The position numbers were made by a program, and so were the translations under genes. This document shows, piece by piece, positions 34,223 through 45,311 of a stretch of DNA of 64,000 nt (within the stretch, counting starts at the first letter, position 1; every line of letters begins with the position of its first letter). The notes beneath the pieces are model-generated. The model searched no databases and was not told where the DNA came from. It saw only the letters and a list, made by a program, of their open reading frames with translations. Origin of the DNA: Iris pallida (lineage: Eukaryota; Streptophyta; Magnoliopsida; Asparagales; Iridaceae). The stretch lies in NCBI GenBank assembly GCA_029216955.1, contig JANAVB010044017.1, positions 2,416,429 through 2,480,428 of the forward strand. The letters run 5' to 3'.

Positions 34223-35058
34223 TAGACGGGAGAAAGGTTAACATCTTCCAGAGAGATTGGATATGAATCTTCTGATATATGCAATGCGACCTTGGAAGCC
34301 ACGGAGTTTTTTAGATTGCGTGGAGGACGCATTTCAAGAATTGCTTTAACCTTATCAGGATTAACATGGATATCCTGAGAAGTAATGACAAATCCTAAAA
34401 ACTTGTCACTGGAAACCCCTAAGAAAGACTTAGTAGGGTTCATTTTCAATTGATGTTGGCGCATCAATTCAAATACTGTCTTCATGTCTTGAATGTGATC
34501 ATCTTTTGATCGACTCTTAACAGAAATGCCATCTACATAACATTCTACTGTCTTCCGTAGATGTTCTTGAAAGATGTTGCTCATGGCCCGTTGATATGTG
34601 GTACCGACATTTTTAAGACCAAACGGCATCACCGTATAGCAGTAAACCCCAAGGGGTGTACGAAAAGCGGTATGCTTCTTATCTTCTGGATGCATCTTAA
34701 TTTGATTATATCCTGAGAATCCATCCATGAAAGACATGCATTCAAAACCACATGTATTGTCTATCATGACATCAGTAATTGGAAGTAAAAATTCGTCTTT
34801 TGGACAAGCTGCATTAAGATCTCGAAAATTTATGCAAACTCGGACTTTTTCGTTCTTTTTTATAATAGGAACAATATTGGCAACCCAATCGGGGTGTTGT
34901 TCTTCACGAACAAAACCACATGTGATCAGCTTTTTGACTTCTGTTTCAATTACATCCATCATATCTGGTCTAAAATGCCGTTGCTGTTGTTTTACAGGCT
35001 TAGCATTAGGAAGAATATTGAGTTTATGAGTAGCTACTTTGGGATCTAAACCTGGCAT
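34219..35058 (-). pseudogene. Tat-B reverse transcriptase
   Basis: Blocks PVKQQQRHFRPDMMDVIETE, VRVCINFRDLNAACPKDEF, FMDGFSGYNQIKMHPEDKKH, FRTPLGVYCYTVMPFGLKNV and SFLGVSSDKFLGFVI are intact. The catalytic YVDD box reads YVDGISVKS, so the second aspartate is glycine. A TAG (about 35067-35069) just upstream cuts the polyprotein where Tat-A has Cys. Confidence 0.9.
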
Positions 35059-35070
35059 ATCCTCATAACT

Positions 35071-35736
35071 CTATGCAAAAATATCAATATATTCTTTGAT
35101 TAGTTTTATTAATTCTTTCTTTTCATCTTCAGAAAGATTCTTACTGATGAATATTGGTTTGGGCGTAGTTCCATCTCCAACATCAATCTGGACAATCTCG
35201 TCCTCTGTAGGTGGTTGTCGTTGTTCAAAACGAAGCTTCCATTGAGTGTCCATCTGTTGAGCCCAAGGATCATTCTCAAACGGCTCGGATTTACCATCAA
35301 TTTGAACCATGTAAGCTGAAAATGTTTGCTCAGATTCATCATAATAGTCTCCTTTAACACACGAGGAGTGAGAAATATCGGATTCAATGAATTGGACTTC
35401 TTCTGAATCTGATGATTGTGAAGAGCTAGAAGAAAATTCTTCTTGTATATCGTCATTAAACATATGGGACGGATCATATCCCAATCCATGACGAGTTTTC
35501 TGGTAAAACGGATCACCACGTAATGGTAGTCGTCTACCTTTGCCTTGATTGAGACCTTGTATAGTCTTTAAATCATATCCCATGTTCTGGATAATCTTGA
35601 GAGATTGTTGACTATATCTGTCAATTCGGATTCTTCCTTTATCTTTATCTGTCAAATCATCTGTCTGAGCAACATGGATATTTCTAGCCAGGCCAAATAC
35701 AATTTGGCACTTATTTTTCTTATCAGACGGAACCAC
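35071..35736 (-). pseudogene. Tat-B G-patch-like region and acidic linker
   Basis: YSQQSLKIIQNMGYDLKTIQ, GLNQGKGRRLPLRGDPFY and KTRHGLGYDPSHMF form a glycine-patterned block like a G-patch. A Ser/Glu-rich linker follows and then QRQPPTEDEIVQIDVG leading to RT. A related block (MGYDFQKTEGLNYDKGIRLP) also occurs in the gag-protease spacer near 37470-37400, so the module is present twice. Confidence 0.6.
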
Positions 35737-36905
35737 GAAATAAGATTCTTTGTGACGTCTATAGTTACACAGGCTTGCGATGAAGCGGCTACAGGAAGAA
35801 GATAGGAAGAAGATGTTAGAAACCTTTGAGCATAAGGTCCAACATCGACATAAGGAGGAAAAGAATTTTCCTTATTGTTAATGTATAAGGTTTCCTCTGT
35901 ATCTATGTCGTCTTTATATTGATGGCTTTGATTATCAGAAGATAAAGTCACTCTTTCAATAAACTTGACAGCCATATACTCGAAAAGGAAATCTTCATTG
36001 ATATCAAAAAGTACAGTATGATCAATATTTACATCATTTACAATTTGACTGCTACGCTTCGGATTAATTACTAGTGGACTATCATCCGACTTCTGCGTAG
36101 ATTTGCCAAGATTGACAATCAAAGGAGGTTCTGGATCATTTGCATGAACTGTACGCCCTTTGACTTTGATCACAAGAGGTTGAACTTGATTTTTAACAGG
36201 AATATTCACTGATTCCTCAGATGAAGCTTGAGTTCTTCCTTTAACCTTGATCATCAAAGATTGATTGTTGACAGATTGGGGTTGGATTTGCCCTTTGACT
36301 TTGATATTCAAAGGTTGCTCTTCTGGCAGATCTTCGTTAATAGACTGATCTTCAGCAGATGATTGATCTGCAGCCATCTCTGATATCTCTTTCACATGCT
36401 CTTGTTTGTAAAGCCTTGAGTCAGAAAAATAGGCTTCAACACCTTTGAAAGGATTGATATCAGCAAACTCAGTCTTCACAACCCCTTGGGGATCCACATA
36501 CTTGAAGCATTGGTGGAGAGTCGAAGGCACGATGTTATGCTCATGTAACCATGGTCTTCCAAGAAGAATATTGTAGGATACGTCTGAGTTAATAATATAA
36601 AATGTTGCCATAGTTCGAAGATCACCAATCTGAATCTTCAGACGAATCTTCTCCAGTGGTTTGCTCTTTCCAGAGTTGAAACCAACTATTGTGGTACTAA
36701 TATAAGTCAGATCACTAGTAGGAATCCTCAATAGTCTTAGCATACTTTGAAGAATTATGCTAATGGAAGACCCAGGATCAATATAAATTCTGTCAACTTC
36801 AATGGATTCGATATACCCAGTGTAACACAAAGGCCTATCATGCTTGTTATGCTTCAACATCATATCTTCTTGTGTGAAGGTAATGTTGGGAATTGCTTCC
36901 ATCAC
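35652..36905 (-). pseudogene. Tat-B aspartic protease and repeat-rich spacer
   Basis: The N-terminal part has RIYIDPGSSISIILQSMLRL and SYNILLGRPWLHEHNIVPST, the same D-P-G-S-S protease site as Tat-A. It is followed by INPFKGVEAYFSDSRLYKQE and then a spacer with four diverged copies of an L-(M/V)-I-K-V-K-G-R-T unit (about 36130-36310). The frame ends at 35652 but the genuine downstream frame starts earlier, so a frameshift lies near 35740. Confidence 0.8.
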
Positions 36906-36953
36906 ACTATGACATTGTGGGCATGATACTGGTGTATTGTTAGGAGTTTTGAG

Positions 36954-38309
36954 TTAAGCTAAGCAGGAATCAGCTTGTAGCAAAGCTTCACTCAAAGTTT
37001 CGCGACTTTCTCTAGAAAGGCGAAGCAACTCGAAAATAGATAATCTAGCCGAAGAATTAGCTAACTGGGCTAAAATATCAAATTTATAGGGTTTCATCAC
37101 CACCCCCTGACTGGAAGTAGACTTCAACGGGACATCGAAGCGTACCGCTTTCTGTTTTTCCTTTTCAACCACAGCAGGAGCAAGAGACGGTTGAGTTGAT
37201 GGTGTTTCAACATTCTCAGCTTCCTTGGAGGAACCCTCATAATCTTTGTGGTACTCTTTTCCAGATCTTGTACCAGCAAAAGTTTCTTTTTCAGACTCAG
37301 AAAAAGGAAGTACCGTATTGCAGGATTTAATCATCCTTTCCTTAGCCTTCTTCTTGTGAGGATTGTTATGAGGAACCTCAGAACCCAATTCAACAGTGGA
37401 TTTTTGACTTTGAATTTGTAAAGGAAGTCGTATCCCTTTATCATAATTCAAACCTTCTGTCTTTTGAAAGTCATAGCCCATCTTTTTCATGAGAAGGATA
37501 GATTGTTGACTGTACAAGTGAGTAGGCAGTGGACTTTCAACAGGTGGTTCCATAGAGAAAGAAGAAGAAATCCCTGTAACTACGGAAGAAGGAGAAATAA
37601 CCGTCTCTGCAGCTACGGGAGGAAAAGGATTTGGGATACGAGGAAAAATCCCTGTAAGAGCCTTTTCATAAGCAGCGAAGACTTGTTGTGCTCTGTATAA
37701 GGGAACACTATTCATGGCTAACCACTGCTGATGAGTAAGCTTGAGCTTGGCAGGAGGAGCCAGACTTGGAGGACATATGTTCAATCCTCGTAGTCTATCT
37801 TCCAAAGGAGTACCATCCCATAGATGATCCAAATCATCAGGATCTGGAATAACATGAGAAATCATGTTACAGGTTTTGACTTTCTTACCTTTCTTGGATT
37901 TTGAAGTTTTACCTTTATCTTCCATTTCAGGTATTAAGTCAGGATGTACCCACATAATTTCACCACTCTTTAATGTAAGAGGCAACAATCCTTCATTTTC
38001 CTCCTTGGCAGGCGGGATATTCAAAATCTTCATCGTCGCCTTCGAAATTGGGACAATTCCATCTGGTACTTGTTGTGGAGGAAAATCTCCAAATTGAAGA
38101 GAAACCATATTGGTTGTAACCGTATGGTCATCATTGGTTAAAGCAATGGCACCACCATTTATCAGCTCTTGGATTTTATTCTTCAAAACAAAGCAAGCAC
38201 TGGTAGGATGATTAATGTATCTATGATAGATACAATATTTGGGATTGTCAGTCAGATTCACCTCATTGGGCCTCTTTGGCTCCGGAATCTGAAGTTTGCC
38301 ACTCTTCAC
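36954..38309 (-). pseudogene. Tat-B gag 3' part: zinc-finger-like box and gag-protease spacer
   Basis: 451 codons open. KYCIYHRYINHPTSACFVLK is the C-x3-H-x4-H-x4-C box of Tat gag. GEIMWVHPDLIPEMEDKGKT and a basic run follow, then the first G-patch-like block and KYDFILAQLANSS-like text (FDILAQLANSSARLSIFELL) just before protease. It is in the same frame as gag and protease. Confidence 0.75.
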
Positions 38310-38315
38310 CAGACA

Positions 38316-39299
38316 TTAGAATATCCCTGGGATATCACTTTCGTCAAAAGAGTATTCTTCTTTTGGCCTGGAAGATTTCTGATTATTCGACGTCGTTTTA
38401 TTCTTGGAAAGATTGACCATAAGAGTGTCTTTTCCTTTCATATTACGATTGCCGGAATTATTACCAGGATTACTTTTCTTTCCTTTATCCTCGGAGGCAA
38501 AAATCATCCCATGTTCACGAGCCGACCTACTATTGGTCTCGGCAGAAACTGCTGCTATGATAAATAAAGCCCAATCTGTGAATTGGAAACCTGTGAAGAC
38601 AGCGATGAATGGTCGCAGATTCATCTTACATGAATCAATCATCGCTGAATCTGGCATACCAGGAGGCATCTTTAGAGTCGTCTGTCATAAACGTTCAATG
38701 AACGTCCGAGTATCTTCTTTCTCCTTTTGCTTGATTTCTATTAAGGAGGACATGTTCATGTCCATACCTCCTTCATAGAAACGGGAGAGAAACATTGCCT
38801 TAAATTTGTCAAAAGACGAAATACAATTGTCGGGTAAACTACGATACCAGTCTTAAGCTGAACCCGTCAAGCATCCAACAAATACTCTAGTGAGAAGAGC
38901 ATCATTTTTCTGCAAATGTACAGTCATAATATCAAAGTAATTAATATACTGACTAGGAGAAGCCTTTCCATCAAACAGTACCATTGACTGTGGCTTGAAT
39001 TTCGATAGAAAGGGTACATCATTCCAATGAGGAGGATAAGGTTGCTTAATCCCTAACCTCTGGAGTTGATCCTTTTGCTTCAAAACTTCAAACTGTGCTT
39101 TGAGCTCACGCACTGCTTGAATGGCTTCGCTGGTTTGTGGAAGCACATTTGATTGAAAAGTTGTCGGTTGTACCGTAATCTCCACCGGAGATGGCACATC
39201 TTCTGAAATGATGGGATCTGGAGATGCAGAATTTTGGTTAACAGCAGGTTCTTGTATATTCAAAGGTATATCAACCCCTTTGCTATCTTGAGTTGGCAC
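38316..39299 (-). pseudogene. Tat-B gag capsid domain
   Basis: QRLGIKQPYPPHWNDVPFLS, FDGKASPSQYINYFDIMTVH and, past an in-frame TAA at 38850, DWYRSLPDNCISSFDKFKAM and FLSRFYEGGMDMNM. These are the conserved capsid lines of the retrotransposon gag family. Another in-frame stop lies near 38684. Capsid builds the virus-like particle. Confidence 0.8.
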
Positions 39300-39338
39300 T
39301 GCTGTCTGAACCGGTGTTACAATTACTGGTTGAGCAGT

Positions 39339-40847
39339 TTACTGAGTCGTTATTATCTGGTGCATGCTTTGCATCATGTTAAGCATGTCTTTCAATAATT
39401 GCTCAACAGCAGTGAGACGTTGTTCTGTATTAACAGATGACGTCTCTGGTTCGTCTTCAATAGCGTAGGATTCAACCTCTCTTGAAGATACAGAAGGATT
39501 AGTATAGAAGTATGAATCAATACTATCAGTTTCGGACTCAAGAGATTGAGTACCCCCAGCTTCAGAATCAGAAGTCTGCAATTGTCTTTGTCTTCTTGAT
39601 CGAGTATTCTGATATACTCCTTCAAAAGAATCAAGAAGTCTGTTGAATTGTTGTTGACCTGGGGTTTGGGACGTGTTCCGTCTAGGACATCGTCCTTTGT
39701 TGGTGTGAGATGCCATATTGACTGATGCATATGACAACTCATCAGCTTGTTGTTGGGGTGCATTAAAATTCAATCGATCAAAAACTGACCGTCTGGAAGC
39801 CGAGCAACAGCATCTGATCACAATCTGGTGACACTCACAATGATGATTTTCTTGGGGGAGCGTCACGGGAGATTGTCTATTTTTACGCTTTTGCATTAGC
39901 AATTCACGTAAATCAGAAGGAGTAGAAGGAGTAGTCTTCTTTATTACATTTAGAGTAGCAAAACGTTTAGTCCCTTGTGTATAAAGAAGATTACTGGCTG
40001 CATTAGCAGAACCAAACTGTACATTTCTACGCGTTTGGAGTTGTGTGCGCAAATCTTGAAATTTTTGAGCACGAAGGACTGCATTTTCATTGCGTGTGAT
40101 TTGTAGGTTTGGTACATTGCATAGAGCAGTATAAGAAGGGTGTTGGTTTAGAACTAAAGCTTTACCAACAACATTTTTATGCTGTATACACCTAGGTACA
40201 TTCACATTAGATGTAAAAACATCATTGTAAATTTTATCTACACTGTCACAGACAGGAGACTTACCTTTACGCGTAGAGCGTAAAAATTGATTATCTACCA
40301 TGTCACAGACGGGAGATTTTTCTTTACGTTAAGAGCGTAATTTTTGTGTGTCTACCACGTCACAGACGGGAGACTTATTTTTACACTTAGAAGCACAAGC
40401 ATTAGAGTCTGCCTCATTACAAATGAGAGACTCGTTCTTATGCACTGAGCGTAAAATTTGGTTTTTACCCATTGGGCGTAAAACCTGATTATCATCACCG
40501 TCACAGACGGAAGATAACTTGCCACACTTAGAGTGCAACGCTGAAGTAAGGACTGCCTCGTTACAAACGGGAGCCCCTACGACAGGAGTGGGAAGAATTC
40601 CCTTGCACTCAGAAGCAACAGAGAGATCAGAAGCTATTTTGGATATAGGAATCCAAACTTTTCGAGCTTTGCGAGATTTTTGAACATTGAAGCAGCGGGA
40701 ACCACCCCCAGTTCGGAGCATCTCTTCATAAGCAGTCTGGTCGAAGTGTACAACCAGAGTCTTCTTTGTCGATCCAATCGATACATCATCGTATTGAGCA
40801 ATTGCCTCCTCGTCAGAGGAGAAGGTCGTCCCCAGCAGAGTCGCCAT
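39339..40847 (-). pseudogene. Tat-B gag N-terminal extension with word-encoded repeats and a Cys/His cluster
   Basis: It starts MATLLGTTFSSDEEAIAQYD, then TLVVHFDQTAYEEMLR, shared with Tat-A and Tat-C. Next (about 40260-40520) come repeats around SPVCD and LRS, in which the DNA word GCGTAAAA (minus-strand TTTTACGC) encodes the LRS part. Around 39780-39840 lies HHCECHQIVIRCCC followed by SRRSVFDRLNF, conserved in all three Tat elements. A leucine-rich coiled coil (RLTAVEQLLKDMLNMMQS) leads to the capsid. In-frame stop at 40326-40328. Function of the extension unknown. Confidence 0.75.
40829..40846 (-). other. Tat-B primer-binding site overlapping the gag start
   Basis: Minus-strand TGGCGACTCTGCTGGGGA starts four bases after the 5' LTR, the position of a tRNA primer-binding site. 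It lies within ATGGCGACTCTGCTGGGG, so it also encodes M-A-T-L-L-G. The same 18 bases occur in Tat-C, and with one change in Tat-A. I did not verify which tRNA it pairs with; tRNA-Arg is the primer reported for related Ogre elements. Confidence 0.75.
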
Positions 40848-40850
40848 TTT

Positions 40851-41925
40851 TGTTTCACTTAACAAAATGCCTGGAAATCAGATTTTGAAAATAAAACGAG
40901 AAAAAGTACACGAAGTACAAATTTGATTCTGGGAAGTATTGCTATGGAAGTCTGATCTGTAAATGACCACTTTGTTCCTTGGACTATACGATGATGATGA
41001 AGATCACTGCTAGAAGATGAACAATTGGAAGAACTAAGTCACCAGAAAGGTATCGATGCACTTGGGCACTGATGGCGAGGCCGAATGCTTTCCTGCTTTG
41101 CTTCACTCTGTTCTGGAAGAAAAGTTGAAGAAGAATGCTCCGAAAAATCAAAGTCACTGGGCTCTGATCTCTATGTATTCGCTCATTTTTCTCTCTGTCT
41201 CTCCCTTATATGAGAAAAATCAGTCTATTTATAGACTTGGCTTCTTGTGCGTAAAAACTCAGCAAAAGTTTCGTCTTTACGCTAACAACTGCCACCCATG
41301 ACCGAAGTCATCCTCAGCATACGTTGACACATGTCCCATCATTTCAATAAGAATAGGATGCACGTACACACGTTCTTCAAGATATATGGCATGAAAGCCA
41401 TGTAGGCAAACCACGTTCTGAATTAGAATAGGGCATAAAAACAACCCAAATATACCCTGAGCGTAAAGTAGTAGACTAGGCGTACAATAGCCCTGATGTA
41501 GACTTCCCGCGTAAAGTGGTTGTTAAATAACCTTGAGCGTAAAAGTAGCCTAAATAAACCTTACGCACACGTCAACCGTTGAGCGTAAAAAACTCGTATA
41601 GTCTCCGTGCGTAAAAGAAGCCATATTATGAGCGTAAAGTGGCTCAGTCCACATACTAAACGACAAATGGGCCTCTGTGTAAAACAAATCTTTTTGATTT
41701 CTGTGATATATGTCATTATTAAATCTTCATGTCAGACTTTGTATTAAATGCAAGACTTGATAGCTTTGTCCAGCGTAAAAGTGGCTAGCCTGTCTTGGGC
41801 GTAAAATGATTAGCCTGCTTCGGGCGTAAAGTGATTAGCCGCTCTTTGGCGTAAAGTGGATCGATTTGAATGGAATGATCCTTATCTTTGACTCATTCTT
41901 ATGAAGCACTTTTTACGCTCCTACA
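40851..41925 (-). repeat. Tat-B right LTR (5' LTR)
   Basis: Matches 28002-29076 over all 1075 bp. TATA box at 41223-41234 (minus strand). Several GCGTAAA words intact here are GCATAAA in the left copy (near 28761, 28780 and 29001) and one is the reverse (near 41430), all changes within CpG. Confidence 0.92.
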
Positions 41926-44347
41926 TTGACATCGTCACATCTTGTCCCACTTCGTAGAACCTTTTCAAAAACAAATTTTTAAAGCCGACAAAGGAATACA
42001 TACAATTATCCGGCAGGTTGCGGTACCAATCGAATGCGACCCCCTCCAACGCCCCGATTAATAACTGCGTGAGGATGGTGTCGTCATGTAGTAGATGGTC
42101 TATTGTGATCTCGAAGTAGGTCATGTACCGGCTTGCAGATGTCTTCCTGTCATAAGGGTTGATATTGAATAGTTTGTATCGAGGAGGGAAGGGGACATCT
42201 CTCCATACAGCAGGATACGACTGTCGTATCCTGAGGTCCTGAGAGTTTTCTCGGGCGTGAAACATTGTCCGAAGCTCCTGGACTTCTCTTTTCGCCTCCC
42301 TGACCTTTTCTGCAGCAGTGGGAGCCGACATTCCGGGTGGATTGTCTCCCGGGGTTGGTGCGGTTGTGTTTGAGTCCGCATTGACGGCGGGACCCAAGCT
42401 TGTTTGGCCAGGCATCCTTCCTTGTAGAGCCGGTAGAGCTGCCTTGATCTCGTCTACTGACTTAACCAAGGTATGAAGTATGGCCTCAAGAGTGTCAAGG
42501 TGCTGTCGATTACTAGGACCGTCTTGATCCTTTTTATTCATGAATACTGTTCTCACATGAGGAGCAGTAGAAGGAACTGTAGAAGACGTGCTCTCCGAAT
42601 CATACCCCCGAATAGAGAAGTCGTCGGGGTATGTGGGAATGTTCTCCTCCGGTTCGGACTCAGAGAAAGTGTCACCCCCTACATAGGAGGTTGCCTCATC
42701 TTGGTACTTGTGGACGTCTTCAGGGATGTCAGAATCTGCTACATCTGTTGGAGGGATTATCTCCCCAGGTTGATCTTCTTGGAACACCGGATTGTTGTGG
42801 ATGTTTCGGGAAGTGCTACCCCCAGGTTCGGCTACCTCCAGGGATGTAGATGACGAATCTCCAAGTGTTGAAGAGTTCATCTTCGAGTGGGTGCCTTGAT
42901 AAACTCCTCCTGTGATGGTTGTGGACAACCGCTTAGATGAGAGTTTCTTAGCCGCGCCAGTTGAGATCATCGGGCTGGAGACATTTACTTTCTTCCCTCC
43001 CTTGCCGGTAGGAACTTTCTGGGCATAATTGTAAAAGGCGAAAGGAAGCACCTCGTCTCCTGAGCTTTGTTCTAGGACCGGTCCTGGCTGTTGCAGTCGT
43101 TGGAAGACGGACTGCCGGTCCTCTTGTACTGCTGTCTTGTTGCAGCAGCAGTTGACAATGACTTGAGTGCAGTGATGTCTATGGAAGACTCTCTGCACAT
43201 CAAGGTTTTTTTCTCTTTCCTTGCACTTGTGAAGGATCACATCACGCAAGTCAAGTACATCTCGAGCAACCTTTACACTCGTTTTGTGGGCCCAGGAGTC
43301 CCGAGCACACGAGTGTGTTGGTATCATGTTTGCTCTCTGACGTAGGGCCAGTAAAAGTGCTTGCTCCTGATCATTGTTGGAAGACTCTTGAGAACCACCC
43401 TGTCCGTTGGCCGCCGGGGGCTGGACACGGGTAGTTTTGTACAACTTTCCATCAGAGGCCCGCATAACAGTTAGCGGGACTCCCTGATGGTCAGAAATTG
43501 GGACAGCTGATTGAGCTCGACGAGCCCGCGCTGTCCTAGACTTCTTCGCTCTAGCACCCAAGGACGCGTAGTAGGAAGAGTCCAAGCTGTGCCGCACAGA
43601 GTCTAGCACATCTCCCTGGGAGCATATGAGGTCAAGACCGTATGAGAGGCGGTCGAAGATTGAACCCAAGCCACATAGGGCGAATGGTCTGCGGTTGGGA
43701 TTGGATGCCACATGAGCCATCTCCCTGCGGCTGGGCTTGGCGATCACATAAGCATGCTGCATACGGCTGGGATAGGTGGCCGTATGAGCGGTCTGCATGC
43801 TGCTGAGATTAGCGGCCGTATGAGCTTTCTGTATGCGGCTGGAGCTCGTGGCCGCATGAGCCTTCTCCATGCGACAGGGATTGGTAGCCGCATGAGTCTT
43901 CTCCATGCGGCTGAGATTGGTGGCCGCATGAGCCTTAATGCTGCTGGCGCCCTTATACGACTTCTTCTTGGACTGCACAGAGTACCTATTTACTCCCGCA
44001 AGTCCAGCATCGTAGTGCTTTCCTTTGCCAGACTTGGGGACAGCAGGGTCCTCTTCGGCCTGAAGTGGGGCCGCATGTGAGTCTTCTTCGCCGTCTTGGG
44101 CAGCAGAGAACACTTCTTCCAGAGCTTGGAGAGGAGCAGCAGTTTTGGGCCTCCACTCCCTGCGGGCCTTCTTCGTGCCGGCTCGCTTCTGGACTGGGCT
44201 AGCGCTCCCGTCAGAGAGCATCTCTTCAAATGCTTGCTGGTCGAAGCGAACAACCAGCATCTGTTGCGTGGAGCCGAGCTTGGCTGCGTCCGATTGCGTC
44301 ACCAACTTCTCAGCAGTGGAGAAGTTAATCCCCAACAGAGTCGCCAT
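41926..44347 (-). pseudogene. Tat-A gag, 5' part (N-terminal extension and capsid), cut by Tat-B
   Basis: One unbroken frame of about 810 codons. MATLLGINFSTAEKLVTQSD opens it, then MLVVRFDQQAFEEML. At about 43690-43945 there are seven 12-residue repeats (consensus KAHAATNPSRME). HRHHCTQVIVNCCC and RQSVFQRLQQP lie near 43085-43185. The capsid lines are YPAVWRDVPFPPRYKLFNIN, TYFEITIDHLLHDDTILTQL and WYRNLPDNCMYSFVGFKNLF. It stops at the Tat-B junction and continues at 28001. The 36-bp DNA unit of the repeat holds the Tat-A word in both orientations (CATGCGGC and GCCGCATG). Confidence 0.85.
44329..44346 (-). other. Tat-A primer-binding site overlapping the gag start
   Basis: Minus-strand TGGCGACTCTGTTGGGGA begins three bases after the 5' LTR end at 44350 and encodes the start of MATLLG. 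It differs from Tat-B and Tat-C by one base. A second in-frame ATG lies four codons upstream, inside the LTR (44359). Confidence 0.72.
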
Positions 44348-44349
44348 CG

Positions 44350-45306
44350 TGTTCGCCATTGATTATCAAAGAACAGAACAGTTTTATGGGAGGACTGAAC
44401 TTTAATTCACAATTACAAACTCTCTTGTACAAAAAAAAAGCCTAGGAACTAAACCTAGGAAAAGTAATCTAAGTACAATTATTTAATTTAGATTCTGGAG
44501 GATGACGGTAGAGGCTCGGGAAAGTGCTATCAACTCTGCCTTACTCCTTGGACGATCGAACGCAACCTCGGCTCCAGAGAAGAAATGCCCTCTCTCTGTG
44601 TGCTTTTTGCTCTGTGTGTCTCTGTGTGTGTGCAAAAGAATAATCCTATGCTATTTATAGGAGTTTGTGATGAGTGGGGTGTACAGCCACGTAGCCCCAT
44701 CCTTGTAACTGCACCTTGAGAAGTGGGCAGTTGGGAATTGGTTAAGATTAATCTTGATCTATTTGTTGCAATAAATCTGGACTGTTATGTCGGTTGCAAT
44801 AAATCTGAACTGTTATGATCTGTTGGTTGCAATAAATTTGAGTTGTTTAAGACTTAGTCAACTTCTGCAACGTGTCCCAATTGCCGCTATGTTGTGAGCC
44901 GTATGAATGGTGCATCCTGGCTGAGCCGCATGAAGGACTGTCCCCATGACCGAGCCGTATGAGGGTGGCCCCATAACCAAGCCGCATGAGGGTGGCCTCA
45001 TAACCGAGCCGCATGAGGGTTACACAGGCGATCCGCATAAAGAACTTTCTTGGAATTTGTGAACTGTGCCAACTATCATAAAGATTTTCTCGTCTTTTTA
45101 TGAGCATGTCGCATCTCTTCTTTATGTCAGAGCCATCATTTCTGTCAGAGCTGTCATTTTGTGTCAGAGCATTAATGGCCAGCTGCACGGAGTAACCCGA
45201 TGAAGAGTTTTAAGCCGCATGAAAACTCCCCAAGTTTTAAGCCGCATGGAGTTTCATGTTGATTCTGGGCCGCATAAGAATTACTATACTTTTCCATGCT
45301 TCTACA
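44350..45306 (-). repeat. Tat-A right LTR (5' LTR)
   Basis: 957 bp, matching 8101-9123 except for a gap of about 90 bp. After GGCCAGCTGCACGGAGTAA (45178-45196) the left copy has extra word-bearing sequence (about 8914-9015) that is missing here. TATA box (minus strand) at 44651-44660. Word copies remain near 44897, 44923, 44955, 44980, 45006, 45030, 45213, 45240 and 45269. Confidence 0.88.
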
Positions 45307-45311
45307 TACAT

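Larger units (their letters stand above)
28002..41925 (-). mobile_element. Tat-B: Ty3/gypsy element of the Tat type inserted in Tat-A gag
   Basis: Both LTRs are exactly 1075 bp (28002-29076 and 40851-41925), run TG to CA and differ at few sites. The 5-bp duplication TTGAC is perfect (27997-28001 and 41926-41930). All coding blocks of a Tat element are present in order on the minus strand. Gag to protease share one frame, with several stops. Three small + strand genes lie between pol and the 3' LTR. Among the elements with two LTRs visible here it is the youngest, yet it carries many stops, nearly all explicable by C-to-T or G-to-A change. Confidence 0.93.
8101..45306 (-). mobile_element. Tat-A: Ty3/gypsy element of the Tat type with antisense gene, 37 kb including later insertions
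   Basis: LTRs are at 8101-9123 and 44350-45306 (TG to CA). The 5-bp duplication is TATAT (8096-8100) and TACAT (45307-45311); the empty site in the other Del-D LTR reads TACAT. Gag, protease, RT, RNase H, archaeal-type RNase H and integrase run right to left on the minus strand. A spliced gene lies on the + strand between pol and the 3' LTR. After removing Tat-B, the CACTA element and LTR-G the element is about 16.9 kb, within the range of Tat/Ogre elements. The LTRs differ by many substitutions and a gap, so it is older than Tat-B. Stops and frameshifts make it inactive. Confidence 0.9.

Noticed and set aside
43712..44080. Plus-strand open frame with repeated RMSLLHAA peptides
   Set aside because: Shadow of the 36-bp repeat in Tat-A gag, which is open and homologous on the minus strand.
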